Assembly: GCF_000744605.1 (NCBI RefSeq)
Contig: NZ_JQMG01000001.1
Coordinates: 1,240,001-1,304,000, forward strand
DNA length: 64,000 bases
Origin: Methylotenera sp. L2L1
GTDB lineage: Bacteria > Pseudomonadota > Gammaproteobacteria > Burkholderiales > Methylophilaceae
Direction of reading: 5' to 3'
Shown in pieces: positions 10,095-19,760 of this stretch; within the stretch, counting starts at the first letter, position 1; every line of letters begins with the position of its first letter. Position numbers and translations under genes: made by a program. Below the pieces are notes generated by a model, which saw only the letters and a list, made by a program, of their open reading frames with translations, did not search any database and was not told where the DNA came from.

Positions 10095-10400
10095 ATGGCT
10101 AAAACCTGTATGACAGAGCGCGAAATCAAACGCCGCGCAACTGTAAGTAAATTTGCTGCAAAACGTGCGGCACTTGAAGCTGCAATGAATGATGTTAATG
10201 CTACTGCTGAAAGCCGTTTTGAAGCGCGTATGAAATTCCAAGCGCTTCCACGTAACTCGAGCCCAGTGCGTCTTCGTAATCGTTGTGCTTTAACTGGTCG
10301 CCCACGTGGTGTGTTTAGTAAATTTGGTATTGCGCGTAGTAAATTGCGTGATTTAATGATGAGTGGCCAAGTGCCAGGCGTCACCAAAGCTAGCTGGTAA
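10095..10400 (+). CDS. rpsN: 30S ribosomal protein S14, zinc-independent form
   Basis: 101 residues, the long form. Head protein near the decoding site. The C-terminal block [18 protein letters not shown] has lost the paired CxxC cysteines of the zinc form (C-minus type). Three bases separate it from rplE, so the two are tightly coupled. Confidence 0.95.
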   Translation: MAKTCMTEREIKRRATVSKFAAKRAALEAAMNDVNATAESRFEARMKFQALPRNSSPVRLRNRCALTGRPRGVFSKFGIARSKLRDLMMSGQVPGVTKASW

Positions 10401-10415
10401 TAGGGGAATAGATCT

Positions 10416-10811
10416 ATGAGTATGAGTGATCCAATTGCCGATATGTTGACGCGTATTCGTAATGCGCAGATGGTCAATAAAGCGGTTGTAACTATGCCTT
10501 CTTCTAATGTTAAGTCAGCTATCGCTAGCGTTCTTAAAGATGAAGGTTATATCGAAGACTTTGCTGTGCAAACAGAAGGTAATAAAGCAACGTTAAATAT
10601 TAGTCTTAAATATTACGCAGGTCGTCCAGTAATTGAACGAATTCAGCGTATCAGTAAGCCTGGTTTGCGTGTGTACAAAGGAAGTCAAGAGATTCCTAAG
10701 GTAATGAATGGCCTTGGTGTGACAATTATGTCTACATCTAAGGGTGTAATGACAGATCGTAAAGCTCAAGCTGCCGGTATCGGTGGTGAAGTGCTGTGCG
10801 TAGTGGCTTAA
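10416..10811 (+). CDS. rpsH: 30S ribosomal protein S8
   Basis: 131 residues. 16S rRNA central-domain binder; in E. coli it represses the spc operon. [18 protein letters not shown] at the N-terminus and [21 protein letters not shown] at the C-terminus are canonical. Confidence 0.97.
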   Translation: MSMSDPIADMLTRIRNAQMVNKAVVTMPSSNVKSAIASVLKDEGYIEDFAVQTEGNKATLNISLKYYAGRPVIERIQRISKPGLRVYKGSQEIPKVMNGLGVTIMSTSKGVMTDRKAQAAGIGGEVLCVVA

Positions 10812-10821
10812 GGAGAAGCAA

Positions 10822-11355
10822 ATGTCACGTGTTGCTAAAAATCCAGTAGCTATTCCTGCTAAAGTTGAAGTGGTCTTAAGCTCTGATTCAATTAATGTTA
10901 GTGGTCCATTAGGTAAATTGACACAGTCTTTGACTGGTGCAGTTTTGCTAAAGCGTGAAGGTGAGGCTATCACTTTTGCAGCGGCTAACGATGCTCAGCA
11001 TTCTCAAGCAATGTCAGGTACGCTACGTGCCTTAGTTGCTAACATGGTTAAAGGTGTATCAGAAGGCTTTACACGTAAATTGACGCTAGTTGGCGTTGGT
11101 TACAAAGCTGCTGCACAAGGCGCTATGTTGAATTTGGAATTAGGCTATTCACATCCGATCAACCACAAAATGCCAGAAGGCGTTACTGTTGCTACACCTA
11201 CACCAACTGAAGTTGTGTTAACTGGTGTTGATAAACAGGTTATTGGTCAAGTTGCGGCACAGATTCGCGCTTACCGTGCTCCAGAGCCATATAAAGGCAA
11301 GGGTGTTCGTTATGCGGATGAAGTTGTTGTAATTAAAGAAACCAAAAAGAAATAA
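10822..11355 (+). CDS. rplF: 50S ribosomal protein L6
   Basis: 177 residues, two duplicated domains near the sarcin-ricin loop and factor-binding site. [12 protein letters not shown] at the start and the C-terminal signature [14 protein letters not shown] are intact. AGGAG precedes the ATG. Confidence 0.97.
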   Translation: MSRVAKNPVAIPAKVEVVLSSDSINVSGPLGKLTQSLTGAVLLKREGEAITFAAANDAQHSQAMSGTLRALVANMVKGVSEGFTRKLTLVGVGYKAAAQGAMLNLELGYSHPINHKMPEGVTVATPTPTEVVLTGVDKQVIGQVAAQIRAYRAPEPYKGKGVRYADEVVVIKETKKK

Positions 11356-11365
11356 GGCTTAAAAA

Positions 11366-11719
11366 ATGAACAACGTAAATAATCGCTTGCGTCGTGCACG
11401 TAAAACCCGTGCCAAAATTGCAGAGCTAAAAGTTACTCGTTTGAGTGTGCACCGTACTAACACGCACATTTACGCGCAAATTATTGCCGGTACTGGTGAT
11501 AAAGTGATCGTTAGCGCTTCTACAGTAGAAGCTGAAGTTCGCAAAAACATCAAAAATGGTGGCAACGTTGAAGCTGCTACAGCAATTGGTAAATTAATTG
11601 CTGAAAAAGCGATCAAGGCTGGTGTAACTACTGTTGCTTTTGATCGTTCTGGTTACAAATATCATGGTCGTATTAAAGCGTTGGCAGATGCCGCACGTGA
11701 AAACGGCTTGTCCTTCTAA
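11366..11719 (+). CDS. rplR: 50S ribosomal protein L18
   Basis: 117 residues. 5S rRNA-binding protein. The arginine-rich N-terminus [12 protein letters not shown], the [16 protein letters not shown] block and the end [24 protein letters not shown] match the family. Confidence 0.96.
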   Translation: MNNVNNRLRRARKTRAKIAELKVTRLSVHRTNTHIYAQIIAGTGDKVIVSASTVEAEVRKNIKNGGNVEAATAIGKLIAEKAIKAGVTTVAFDRSGYKYHGRIKALADAARENGLSF

Positions 11720-11746
11720 TTGGTCTGATTGCTAAAGAGGTTAATG

Positions 11747-12259
11747 ATGGCAAAAGAAATTGAACAGCAACAGCAGCAGACTGATGGTTTGCGCGAAAAA
11801 ATGATTGCAGTTAATCGTGTAAGTAAAACGGTTAAAGGTGGTCGTATTATGAGTTTTGCCGCACTTACAGTGGTAGGTGATGGTGACGGTGCTGTAGGTA
11901 TGGGTAAAGGTAAAGCACGTGAAGTTCCAGTTGCAGTGCAAAAAGCAATGGATGAAGCGCGCCGCGGTATGTTGAAAATTAATTTAACAAACGGCACATT
12001 ACATCATGCAGTTACAGGTGTTCACGGTGCTGCTAAAGTGTTTATTCAACCAGCTTCTGAAGGTACTGGTATTATTGCCGGTGGTGCAATGCGCGCTATT
12101 TTCGAAGTAATGGGTGTGACTAACGTTGTAGCAAAATGTATTGGTTCAACCAATCCTTACAACTTAGTTCGCGCTACATTGAACGGTTTAGAGTCAATGA
12201 ATACACCAGCGGAAATCGCAGCTAAACGCGGTAAATCAGTTGAAGAAATTAGAGGCTAA
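11747..12259 (+). CDS. rpsE: 30S ribosomal protein S5
   Basis: 170 residues. Decoding-fidelity protein at the mRNA entry channel. ATG codons lie at 11744 and 11747; the second is 6 bases from AAAGAGG and is preferred. The N-terminus carries a run of glutamines (EQQQQQ) before the conserved [18 protein letters not shown] block; [18 protein letters not shown] and [16 protein letters not shown] follow. An upstream TTG at 11729 is in frame but unlikely. Confidence 0.95.
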   Translation: MAKEIEQQQQQTDGLREKMIAVNRVSKTVKGGRIMSFAALTVVGDGDGAVGMGKGKAREVPVAVQKAMDEARRGMLKINLTNGTLHHAVTGVHGAAKVFIQPASEGTGIIAGGAMRAIFEVMGVTNVVAKCIGSTNPYNLVRATLNGLESMNTPAEIAAKRGKSVEEIRG

Positions 12260-12261
12260 TG

Positions 12262-12459
12262 ATGGCTAAAGCAAAAAAAGATGCATCAGGCATTAAAGTA
12301 ACTCTTGTTAAAAGTGTTATTGGTCGTATTGAAGCGCATAAAGCTACCGTTAGAGGTCTAGGCTTGCGTCGCATGCACCATACGGTTGAATTACAAGATA
12401 CTCCAGCAATTCGCGGTATGATTAATACCGTTGGCTATCTATTAAAGGTAGAGGGATAA
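12262..12459 (+). CDS. rpmD: 50S ribosomal protein L30
   Basis: 65 residues. Small large-subunit protein, with the block [24 protein letters not shown] codons at 12259 and 12262; spacing to AGAGG favours 12262, giving [10 protein letters not shown]. Stop and rplO start overlap by one base. Confidence 0.92.
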   Translation: MAKAKKDASGIKVTLVKSVIGRIEAHKATVRGLGLRRMHHTVELQDTPAIRGMINTVGYLLKVEG

Positions 12460-12899
12460 TGCAATTAAATACGATTAAGCCTGCAGAAGGCTCGAAAAAA
12501 GAACGTCGCCGTGTTGGTCGTGGTATTGGTTCTGGTTTAGGTAAAACAGCTGGTCGTGGTCATAAAGGTCAAAAATCACGTACTGGTGGTTTTCATAAAG
12601 TTGGCTTTGAAGGCGGTCAAATGCCTATTCAACGTCGCCTACCAAAACGTGGCTTTAAATCATTAACTAAAGCGAATACAGCACATGTGCGTACTAGCGA
12701 ATTAGCTTTGATTCCTAATGAAGTGATTGACTTGTTGGCTTTGAAAGCAGCAAACATCGTTTCTGGTACAGTAACAAACGCTAAGATTTTCTTATCTGGT
12801 GATGTAACTGCTAAGTACAGTATCCAAGGCTTGCTTTTGACTAAAGGCGCTCGCGCTGCAGTTGAAGCTGCTGGTGGTAAAGTTCTAGAAGCTGCTTAA
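12459..12899 (+). CDS. rplO: 50S ribosomal protein L15
   Basis: 146 residues. Late-assembly protein of the large subunit. The glycine-rich N-terminus [21 protein letters not shown], then [24 protein letters not shown], is diagnostic. Its start overlaps the rpmD stop. Confidence 0.96.
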   Translation: MQLNTIKPAEGSKKERRRVGRGIGSGLGKTAGRGHKGQKSRTGGFHKVGFEGGQMPIQRRLPKRGFKSLTKANTAHVRTSELALIPNEVIDLLALKAANIVSGTVTNAKIFLSGDVTAKYSIQGLLLTKGARAAVEAAGGKVLEAA

Positions 12900-12910
12900 G
12901 AGTATATATC

Positions 12911-14233
12911 TTGGCACAAGAAGGCATATTAAAAACAGCGGCAAAAATGGGCGAACTTAAAAGTCGCCTATTGTTTGTCTTAGGTGCGTTAATCGTTTAC
13001 CGTTTAGGTGCACATATTCCTGTTCCAGGTATTAACCCTGATGAACTTGCAAAGTTGTTTGCTTCACAAAGTGGTGGCATTTTGGGCATGTTTAACATGT
13101 TCTCTGGCGGCGCTTTGTCTAGATTTACTGTGTTTGCATTAGGTATCATGCCTTACATTTCTGCATCTATCATTATGCAGTTAATGACAGCCGTGTCACC
13201 TAAGCTAGAGCAGTTGAAAAAAGAGGGTGAAGCAGGTCGTAGAGCGATTACGAAATATACGCGTTACGGCACAGTTGTACTTGCTACGTTCCAAGCTTTA
13301 GGTATCGCGATTATGTTGGAAGGTCAGCCTAATCTAGTTTTTGATCCAGGCATGGCGTTTAGACTAACAGCTGTAATTACTTTAGTGTCAGGTACTATGT
13401 TCTTAATGTGGCTTGGTGAGCAGATTACAGAGCGTGGTATTGGTAACGGTATTTCTATCATCATTTTTGCAGGTATTGTAGCAGGGTTGCCTAGCGCAAT
13501 CGGCTCAACAGCTGAAATGGTAAATACTGGTGCTTTTAGTATTCCGCTAGCATTCTTCTTACTAGTCGCTACTGTTTTAGTAACAGCTTTGGTTGTGTTT
13601 GTTGAACGTGGTCAACGTAAGATCACAGTTAACTACGCTAAGCGCCAAGTGGGAAATAAAGTGTATGGTGGTCAAACCACGCACCTTCCTATGAAGTTGA
13701 ATATGGCTGGTGTTATACCTCCAATTTTTGCTTCTAGTATCATTCTTTTCCCTGCTACTTTAGCGGGTTGGTTTGGTAGCAGTGAGAGTACGTTTTGGCT
13801 AAAAGATGTAGCTGCTGCATTGTCACCTGGACAACCTATTTACATATTTTTATTTGCTGCTGCAATTTTCTTCTTCTGTTTTTTCTACACAGCGTTACAG
13901 TTCAATCCTAAAGATACGGCTGATAACTTGAAGAAAAGCGGTGCTTTTGTACCAGGTATTAGACCTGGTGATCAGACAGCAAAGTATATTGATCGTATTA
14001 TGGGCCGTTTGACGCTAGTAGGTGCTGCTTATATTACCTTGGTATGTTTGTTACCTGAGTTTTTGATTTTAAAATTTAATACGCCTTTCTATTTTGGTGG
14101 TACTTCTTTGTTGATTATTGTCGTAGTTACAATGGACTTTATGACACAGGTGCAGTCTCATTTGATGTCTCATCAATACGAGGGGTTGCTTAGAAAAGCT
14201 AATTTTAAAGGTAACGCACCGAGCGTTAAGTAA
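12911..14233 (+). CDS. secY: Preprotein translocase subunit SecY
   Basis: 440 residues, 10 predicted membrane helices. Forms the SecYEG channel for export and membrane insertion. [18 protein letters not shown] (helix 1), the plug region [24 protein letters not shown]-like cytosolic loop ([16 protein letters not shown]) and the end region around YEGLLRK are all typical. The start is TTG at 12911, eight bases after AAGAG; an ATG 11 codons in would remove conserved residues. Confidence 0.96.
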   Translation: MAQEGILKTAAKMGELKSRLLFVLGALIVYRLGAHIPVPGINPDELAKLFASQSGGILGMFNMFSGGALSRFTVFALGIMPYISASIIMQLMTAVSPKLEQLKKEGEAGRRAITKYTRYGTVVLATFQALGIAIMLEGQPNLVFDPGMAFRLTAVITLVSGTMFLMWLGEQITERGIGNGISIIIFAGIVAGLPSAIGSTAEMVNTGAFSIPLAFFLLVATVLVTALVVFVERGQRKITVNYAKRQVGNKVYGGQTTHLPMKLNMAGVIPPIFASSIILFPATLAGWFGSSESTFWLKDVAAALSPGQPIYIFLFAAAIFFFCFFYTALQFNPKDTADNLKKSGAFVPGIRPGDQTAKYIDRIMGRLTLVGAAYITLVCLLPEFLILKFNTPFYFGGTSLLIIVVVTMDFMTQVQSHLMSHQYEGLLRKANFKGNAPSVK

Positions 14234-14240
14234 TTGCAAG

Positions 14241-14459
14241 ATGGCTAAGGAAGATAGAATTGAAATGCAAGGTGAGATTTTAGAAAATCTCCCCAATGCT
14301 ACTTTCAGAGTTAAGTTGGAAAATGGTCATGTTGTTTTAGGCTATATTTCAGGAAAAATGCGTATGCACTATATTCGTATTTTACCTGGTGATAAAGTCA
14401 CCGTTGAGATGACGCCTTATGATTTATCTCGAGCGCGAATTACGTTCCGTGCGAAATAA
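14241..14459 (+). CDS. infA: Translation initiation factor IF-1
   Basis: 72 residues, single S1/OB domain that occupies the ribosomal A site during initiation. [30 protein letters not shown] and [23 protein letters not shown] match the family throughout. Placed between secY and rpmJ as in many betaproteobacteria. Confidence 0.97.
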   Translation: MAKEDRIEMQGEILENLPNATFRVKLENGHVVLGYISGKMRMHYIRILPGDKVTVEMTPYDLSRARITFRAK

Positions 14460-14505
14460 ATAATAAGCGTTGTATGCATACAGTTTAGTTGTATTGGAGT
14501 GAAAT

Positions 14506-14619
14506 ATGAGAGTTCGTGCATCAGTAAAGGCTTTATGCCGTCATTGTAAAGTTGTTCGTCGCCGCGGCGTTGTGCGTATTATCTGCACAGATCCACGTCA
14601 TAAACAACGTCAAGGTTAA
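14506..14619 (+). CDS. rpmJ: 50S ribosomal protein L36, zinc-ribbon form
   Basis: A 37-residue gene preceded by TTGGAGTG. The product has the full Cys3His zinc ribbon: C11, C14, C27 and H32, so it is the C-plus form. It sits at the end of the spc-type run, before the promoter of the alpha-type run. Confidence 0.95.
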   Translation: MRVRASVKALCRHCKVVRRRGVVRIICTDPRHKQRQG

Positions 14620-14712
14620 TTGATTAACTTCAATTATCCAAAATTAGTAAAGGCCTAGGCTGCATACTAATTTAAGTTGGTCAATAATTTGATTGATCAG
14701 AAGATTAGCTAT

Positions 14713-14741
14713 TTGATAAAAAATGGTTTTCCTGTTAAAAT
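14713..14741 (+). promoter_or_regulatory. Sigma-70 promoter for the alpha-type run (rpsM onward)
   Basis: TTGATA (14713-14718), 17 bases, TAAAAT (14736-14741). The predicted start near 14748 leaves a leader of about 46 nt before rpsM. It lies in the 174-base gap after rpmJ. Confidence 0.7.
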
Positions 14742-14793
14742 CATCGGCTTTTTTAAAGCAAGTGAATCAGTAAGGCCTAATTTGGAGTAAAGT

Positions 14794-15156
14794 ATGGCGC
14801 GTATTGCAGGGGTAAATATCCCGAATAACAAACACACTGAAATTGCTTTAACAGCAATTTACGGTATTGGACGTAACACTGCACAAAAGATTTGCGTTGC
14901 TGCTGGTGTTTTAGCAACTGCAAAAATTAAAGATCTGAATGATGCAGATGTTGAAAAGTTGCGTGATGAAGTAGCGAAGTTCAAAGTTGAAGGTGACTTA
15001 CGTCGCGAAGTTTCAATGAATATTAAACGTTTGATGGATTTAGGATGCTACAGAGGTGTCCGTCATCGTCGTGGATTGCCAGTTCGTGGTCAACGCACTA
15101 AAACTAATGCGCGTACTCGTAAAGGCCCAATCAAGGCAATTAAGCAGTCTAAGTAA
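14794..15156 (+). CDS. rpsM: 30S ribosomal protein S13
   Basis: 120 residues. Head protein forming subunit bridges with L5 and contacting P-site t[29 protein letters not shown] and the basic tail [15 protein letters not shown] are canonical. TTGGAG precedes the ATG. Confidence 0.97.
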   Translation: MARIAGVNIPNNKHTEIALTAIYGIGRNTAQKICVAAGVLATAKIKDLNDADVEKLRDEVAKFKVEGDLRREVSMNIKRLMDLGCYRGVRHRRGLPVRGQRTKTNARTRKGPIKAIKQSK

Positions 15157-15167
15157 CCGATTTCTAG

Positions 15168-15198
15168 GCGCTTCATTGATAATCAATTGAGCGCTTTT
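15168..15198 (+). terminator. Hairpin with T-tail between rpsM and rpsK
   Basis: GCGCTTCATTGAT (15168-15180) pairs with ATCAATTGAGCGC (15182-15194) with one mismatch and one wobble, followed by TTTT. In the 102-base gap between two co-oriented r-protein genes this looks like an attenuator or partial terminator. Confidence 0.5.
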
Positions 15199-15258
15199 AG
15201 ATTTGAATGGTTGGAAGTTTACAATTTAAGTTAGATTTATTGGTAAGGAAAATGCAAC

Positions 15259-15648
15259 ATGGCAAAAGCTAATGTACGCGTAAGAAAAAAAGTTAAAAAG
15301 AATATTGCAGAGGGCATTGCCCACGTGCATGCATCTTTTAACAATACCATCATCACGATTACAGACCGTCAAGGCAATGCTTTGTCATGGGCTACATCTG
15401 GTGGTCAAGGTTTTAAAGGTTCACGTAAAAGTACCCCTTTTGCAGCACAGGTTGCAGCTGAAGTTGCTGGTAAATCAGCGCAAGAGAACGGCGTGAAGAA
15501 TTTAGAAGTGCGCATTAAAGGCCCAGGTCCAGGTCGTGAATCTGCTGTGCGCGCACTTAATGCAGCTGGTTTTAAAATTACCAGCATTACTGATGTGACG
15601 CCAGTACCGCACAACGGTTGCCGTCCACCTAAAAAACGTCGCATCTAA
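15259..15648 (+). CDS. rpsK: 30S ribosomal protein S11
   Basis: 129 residues. Platform protein next to the Shine-Dalgarno helix. Blocks [41 protein letters not shown] and [18 protein letters not shown] are diagnostic. A separate hairpin stands between it and rpsM. Confidence 0.97.
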   Translation: MAKANVRVRKKVKKNIAEGIAHVHASFNNTIITITDRQGNALSWATSGGQGFKGSRKSTPFAAQVAAEVAGKSAQENGVKNLEVRIKGPGPGRESAVRALNAAGFKITSITDVTPVPHNGCRPPKKRRI

Positions 15649-15674
15649 GCGAAAAAGATTACTGGAGAACTATC

Positions 15675-16304
15675 TTGGCTAGAAATTTAGATCCTAAATG
15701 CCGTCAGTGCCGTCGCGAAGGCGAGAAGTTGTTTTTAAAAGCTGAAAAATGCTTTACTGATAAATGTGCAATTGAAAAACGTAACTTTCCACCTGGTCAA
15801 CACGGTCAACGTCGTAATCAACGTTTATCTGACTACGGTGTTCAATTGCGTGAGAAACAAAAAGTACGTCGTATCTACGGCGTTTTAGAAGCGCAATTCC
15901 GTAGCTACTACGCAGAAGCTGATCGCAAAAAAGGTATTACTGGTGAGAACTTGCTTCAGTTGTTAGAGTGCCGTTTAGATAACGTTACTTACAGAATGGG
16001 TTTGGGTGGTTCACGTACTGAAGCACGTCAAATCGTTCGTCATAACAGCATCTTAGTAAATGGCAAGCGCGTTAATATTCCTTCATTCCAAGTTAAAGCT
16101 GGTGACGTTATCAGTGTAGCTGAAGCATCAAAAACGCAATTGCGTATCAAAGGTGCTTTAGAAGCTGCTGAGCAACGTGGTTTCCCAGAGTGGTTAGAAG
16201 TTGATGTTAAAGCTTTGAAAGGTACTTTTAAAGCTAAGCCACAACGCGATGAGTTGCCACCAACCATCAATGAATCATTGGTAGTTGAGCTTTACTCTAA
16301 GTAA
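15675..16304 (+). CDS. rpsD: 30S ribosomal protein S4, zinc-binding form
   Basis: 209 residues. 16S rRNA assembly initiator and, in E. coli, alpha-operon repressor. The N-terminus has four cysteines (C9, C12, C26, C31), the zinc-knuckle C-plus form that E. coli S4 has lost. The S4 domain follows ([27 protein letters not shown]). The start is TTG at 15675 behind GGAGAAC, giving [10 protein letters not shown]. Confidence 0.96.
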   Translation: MARNLDPKCRQCRREGEKLFLKAEKCFTDKCAIEKRNFPPGQHGQRRNQRLSDYGVQLREKQKVRRIYGVLEAQFRSYYAEADRKKGITGENLLQLLECRLDNVTYRMGLGGSRTEARQIVRHNSILVNGKRVNIPSFQVKAGDVISVAEASKTQLRIKGALEAAEQRGFPEWLEVDVKALKGTFKAKPQRDELPPTINESLVVELYSK

Positions 16305-16318
16305 TTAAGTTCTGATTA

Positions 16319-16379
16319 GATTAATTAGTTAGCCCTGGGGTTAGCTAATTAATCACTCGTTGTTCATAGCAGTAACGAG
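16319..16379 (+). promoter_or_regulatory. Two consecutive hairpins in the rpsD-rpoA gap
   Basis: A 17-bp near-perfect palindrome (16319-16335 with 16338-16354, two G-U wobbles) is followed by CTCGTT/AACGAG (16356-16361 with 16374-16379). Together they fill most of the 101-base gap before rpoA. No T-run follows, so they may act as RNA processing or translational-control structures that set rpoA expression apart from the r-protein genes. Confidence 0.45.
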
Positions 16380-16405
16380 CATATTAAAAAATTAAAGGTA
16401 TAACT

Positions 16406-17392
16406 ATGCAAAACAGTCCTACCGAGTATTTAAAGCCTCGCGTTGTTGATGTTGAGGTGTTATCTCCATTACGCGCACGTGTTACTTTAGAGCCAATGGA
16501 GCGTGGTTTTGGTTACACGCTTGGTAATGCATTACGTCGCGTTTTGCTTTCATCAATTCCAGGCTTCGCAATTACTGAAGTGAAAATTGATGGTGTAGTG
16601 CATGAGTACTCTACTTTAGATGGCGTTCAAGAAGATGTTGTTGATATCTTGCTTAACCTTAAAGGTGTAGCACTGAAATTAAATTCAAAATCAGAAACTA
16701 TTCTGAAATTGAATAAATCAGTTGAAGGTGTTGTTACTGCAGCTGACTTTGAAACTGGTCATGATGCTGAAATCGTTAACCCTGATCATGTGATTGCTCA
16801 CTTGACTAAAGGTGGCAAACTGAACTTGGAAGTAAAAGTTGAAATCGGTCGCGGTTATCAACCTGTTCCTGTGCGTCAAAAATCTAATGATGAAGACCGT
16901 GTGCTAGGTTTTATTATGGTTGATGCATCATTTAGCCCGATCAACAAAGTAAGCTACTATGTTGATAGCGCCCGTGTAGAGCAACGTACTGACTTAGACA
17001 AGTTGGTAATGGATGTGGAAACAAATGGCGTAATCGAGCCAGAACAAGCAATTCGTGATGCTGCTCGTATTTTAATGGGTCAGTTGTCAGTATTTGCTGA
17101 TTTGGAAGGCGCACCTAGTGAAGTTGAAGTTAAATCAGCTCCACAAGTTGATCCAGTATTGTTACGTCCGGTTGATGATTTAGAGTTAACTGTACGTTCA
17201 GCTAACTGCCTAAAAGCAGAAAATATATTTTACATCGGTGATTTGATTCAACGTACAGAAAATGAGTTGTTAAAAGCTCCTAATCTTGGCCGTAAATCAT
17301 TGAATGAAATTAAAGATGTTTTGGCTACTCGTGGCCTGACATTGGGTATGAAATTAGAAAACTGGCCACCGGTTGGTTTAGAAAAAGCTTAA
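16406..17392 (+). CDS. rpoA: RNA polymerase alpha subunit
   Basis: 328 residues. The N-terminal domain drives dimerisation and core assembly (block [18 protein letters not shown] around residues 33-50). The C-terminal domain (from about residue 245) binds UP elements and activators, with the [14 protein letters not shown] and [14 protein letters not shown] blocks. Length and both domains are standard. AAAGG precedes the ATG. Confidence 0.97.
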   Translation: MQNSPTEYLKPRVVDVEVLSPLRARVTLEPMERGFGYTLGNALRRVLLSSIPGFAITEVKIDGVVHEYSTLDGVQEDVVDILLNLKGVALKLNSKSETILKLNKSVEGVVTAADFETGHDAEIVNPDHVIAHLTKGGKLNLEVKVEIGRGYQPVPVRQKSNDEDRVLGFIMVDASFSPINKVSYYVDSARVEQRTDLDKLVMDVETNGVIEPEQAIRDAARILMGQLSVFADLEGAPSEVEVKSAPQVDPVLLRPVDDLELTVRSANCLKAENIFYIGDLIQRTENELLKAPNLGRKSLNEIKDVLATRGLTLGMKLENWPPVGLEKA

Positions 17393-17434
17393 TACAAGCT
17401 GATATTGAAGATATAGAAAACTTAAGGAATTACT

Positions 17435-17824
17435 ATGCGTCACGGTAATAGCAATCGTAAATTAAATCGTACAAGCAGTCATCGTGCTGCAATGTTCCGT
17501 AACATGACAACATCTTTGTTGCGTCATGAAATCATCAAAACTACTTTGCCAAAAGCAAAAGAGTTGCGTAAGTTTGCAGAGCCGTTAATTACGCTTAGTA
17601 AAACTGCAACTTTGGCAAACCGCCGTCTTGCTTTCGATCGTTTACGTGATCGTGACATCGTAGGTAAATTATTTGCTGAGTTAGGTCCGCGTTACCTAAC
17701 ACGTAATGGTGGTTATCTACGTATCTTGAAATGTGGTTTCCGTAATGGTGACAACGCACCTATGGCTTTAGTAGAGCTAGTTGATCGTCCAGATCCATCA
17801 ACTGAAGCTGTTGTTGCAGAATAA
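17435..17824 (+). CDS. rplQ: 50S ribosomal protein L17
   Basis: 129 residues. Sits near the polypeptide exit. [24 protein letters not shown] and [18 protein letters not shown] are family blocks. Last gene of the locus, followed by a strong terminator. Confidence 0.97.
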   Translation: MRHGNSNRKLNRTSSHRAAMFRNMTTSLLRHEIIKTTLPKAKELRKFAEPLITLSKTATLANRRLAFDRLRDRDIVGKLFAELGPRYLTRNGGYLRILKCGFRNGDNAPMALVELVDRPDPSTEAVVAE

Positions 17825-17842
17825 GAAATTCAAGATGTCTTA

Positions 17843-17880
17843 AAACTAAAAAACCAGCTAGATTGCTGGTTTTTTAGTTT
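17843..17880. terminator. Bidirectional intrinsic terminator between rplQ and a glutaredoxin-like gene
   Basis: A perfect 16-bp stem (17843-17858 with 17865-17880) has an A-rich left arm and T-rich right arm around CCAGC/GCTGG and a TAGATT loop. It works in both directions between convergent genes: the end of the ribosomal locus and the minus-strand gene ending at 17899. Confidence 0.9.
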
Positions 17881-17898
17881 CTAGCGCATGTGTTTGAT

Positions 17899-18165
17899 TC
17901 ATTGTTTAATTTGGCTCTTCGGTATTATTTGTTTGATATGAGTTAACACTGTTTCTGTATCAAATGGCCATGCAAGCTCAGTATCTGCGCCGATTACTTG
18001 GATAACTGGAATATTTGTGCCGTAAGCTTCTAGTAGTTGGTCGTTATCTGCAATTTCTATTAAATTCCAGCTAATGTCATAATCATTCACTATGCTATTG
18101 AGAATTGCTTCTGCTTGCTCGCATAGGTGACAGTGAGATGTAGTATAAAGATTGAGTGCTAACAT
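17899..18165 (-). CDS. Glutaredoxin-like protein (DUF836 type)
   Basis: 88 residues. A thioredoxin-fold protein with a dithiol motif C12-H-L-C15 after the first beta strand (LNLYTTSHCHLCEQA) and a cis-proline region NIPVIQV. This matches the glutaredoxin-like DUF836 family. Its partner is unknown; a role in disulfide exchange or in detoxification is inferred from the fold only. Divergent from mgtE, 140 bases apart. Confidence 0.8.
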   Translation of the reverse strand: MLALNLYTTSHCHLCEQAEAILNSIVNDYDISWNLIEIADNDQLLEAYGTNIPVIQVIGADTELAWPFDTETVLTHIKQIIPKSQIKQ

Positions 18166-18305
18166 GGTTGCTGTACTTCCTGTGATGGTATTTGCTACCG
18201 TTCAAATATGCTGATTAACTCAGATTTTTTGCCGAATGATTCTATTTTTTATTGAAAATAAATCATAATGGCGTAGTAATTAAATGAAAATAGTATTGGG
18301 TCATT

Positions 18306-19742
18306 ATGGCAGACATTCAAGAAACCAAAGAGAGTTTAAGCGAGAGCCTGCAGCAGGTTATCTCGTTACTTGAAAAGCATCGCTTAATTGAGAATATGGT
18401 TCACAACCAAGAGATGTCTAATCATGAGCTGATTGAGTCTTTGGTACATAAGCAAAACCTTAATGAACTACAAAAGAAGTTAGAGTTTTTACATCCCGCA
18501 GATGTGGCATACATTTTAGAGGCTTTACCTCTAGAGCAGCGTTTGGATGTTTGGGAGCTAGTAAAGGCCGATCGTGATGGCGAGATATTGCTTGAGGTGT
18601 CGGATGCTGTAAGGCAGACGCTGATTGCTGACATGGATTCGGATGAGTTGCTGGCGGCGGCTGAGCAGCTAGATACAGATGAGTTGGCTGATCTAGCCCC
18701 AGACTTACCTAAAGACGTGCTGCAGGACTTATTAGAAAGTCTTGATGCGCAGAATCGTGCACGTCTGCAATCTGCCTTGTCTTATTCTGATGACGCTGTT
18801 GGCTCAATTATGGACTTTGATATTGTCACGATACGTGAAGATATTACTTTGGAAGTAGCTTTACGCTATATGCGCCGATTAGGTGGATTGCCTGATCATA
18901 CTGATAAGTTGTTTGTGGTTGATCGTGATGATGTATTGCATGGCGTATTGCCACTGAAGAGATTGGTCGTGAGTGACCTAGATGCAAAAGTAGCAGATGT
19001 CATGTCTGAAGATGCGGTGATATTTCATCCTGAGGATGTGGCAGACGATGCAGCTAAGGCATTTGAGCGTTATGACTTAGTGACGGCACCTGTTGTTGAT
19101 GAAAATGGTAAGTTGGTAGGGCGTGTCACGGTCGATGCGGTCATGGATTTGATTCGTGAAGAAGCTGAAAGTGACATGCTTTCTATGGCGGGCTTGCGTG
19201 AAGAAGAGGACTTCTTTGCTTCTGTATGGAAATCTGTACAAAATAGGTGGGCATGGCTTGCGATTAACTTGATTACTGCGCTAGTAGCCTCACGTGTGAT
19301 TGGCTTATTTGAGGGCTCTATTGAGAAAATAGTTGCTTTAGCTGCACTGATGCCTATTGTTGCAGGCGTAGGGGGGAACTCTGGTAATCAAACGACAACG
19401 ATGATTGTACGTGGCTTAGCATTAGGGCAAGTTGCCTCACATAATATGAAGTCACTGATTACCAAAGAGTTAGGCGTTGCGCTATTAAATGGTTTGCTGT
19501 GGGGTAGTGTTATTGGCGCTGTGGCTTATGCGCTTTACGGCAGTTTTCCGTTGGGCTTGGTGATGATGTCAGCAATGACACTTAATCTCTTGTTAGCTGC
19601 ATTGATGGGCGTTGTTATCCCATTGATGATGAACAAAATAGGACGCGACCCAGCTGTGGGTTCAAGTGTGCTGATTACAGCGATGACAGATAGTGGTGGT
19701 TTCTTTATCTTTTTAGGGTTGGCCACTATCTTTTTGATTTAA
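18306..19742 (+). CDS. mgtE: Magnesium transporter MgtE
   Basis: 478 residues. The family's domain order is visible: a cytosolic alpha-helical N domain (LHPADVAYILEALP, then repeated acidic helices), two CBS domains (about residues 160-290, including AVGSIMDFDIVTIRED and DLVTAPVVDENGKLVGRVT), a connecting helix and five membrane helices from about residue 315. The signature MPIVAGVGGNSGNQT is present. Mg2+ is sensed by the cytosolic domains in known members. No magnesium riboswitch is apparent in the 140-base upstream gap. The channel gene downstream begins 18 bases after the stop. Confidence 0.95.
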   Translation: MADIQETKESLSESLQQVISLLEKHRLIENMVHNQEMSNHELIESLVHKQNLNELQKKLEFLHPADVAYILEALPLEQRLDVWELVKADRDGEILLEVSDAVRQTLIADMDSDELLAAAEQLDTDELADLAPDLPKDVLQDLLESLDAQNRARLQSALSYSDDAVGSIMDFDIVTIREDITLEVALRYMRRLGGLPDHTDKLFVVDRDDVLHGVLPLKRLVVSDLDAKVADVMSEDAVIFHPEDVADDAAKAFERYDLVTAPVVDENGKLVGRVTVDAVMDLIREEAESDMLSMAGLREEEDFFASVWKSVQNRWAWLAINLITALVASRVIGLFEGSIEKIVALAALMPIVAGVGGNSGNQTTTMIVRGLALGQVASHNMKSLITKELGVALLNGLLWGSVIGAVAYALYGSFPLGLVMMSAMTLNLLLAALMGVVIPLMMNKIGRDPAVGSSVLITAMTDSGGFFIFLGLATIFLI

Positions 19743-19760
19743 TTCCTAGGTTGATCAAGT

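Noticed and set aside
18166-18305. Magnesium-sensing riboswitch upstream of mgtE
   Set aside because: The gap is 140 bases and shows no conserved M-box-like pairing; the divergent gene also uses it.
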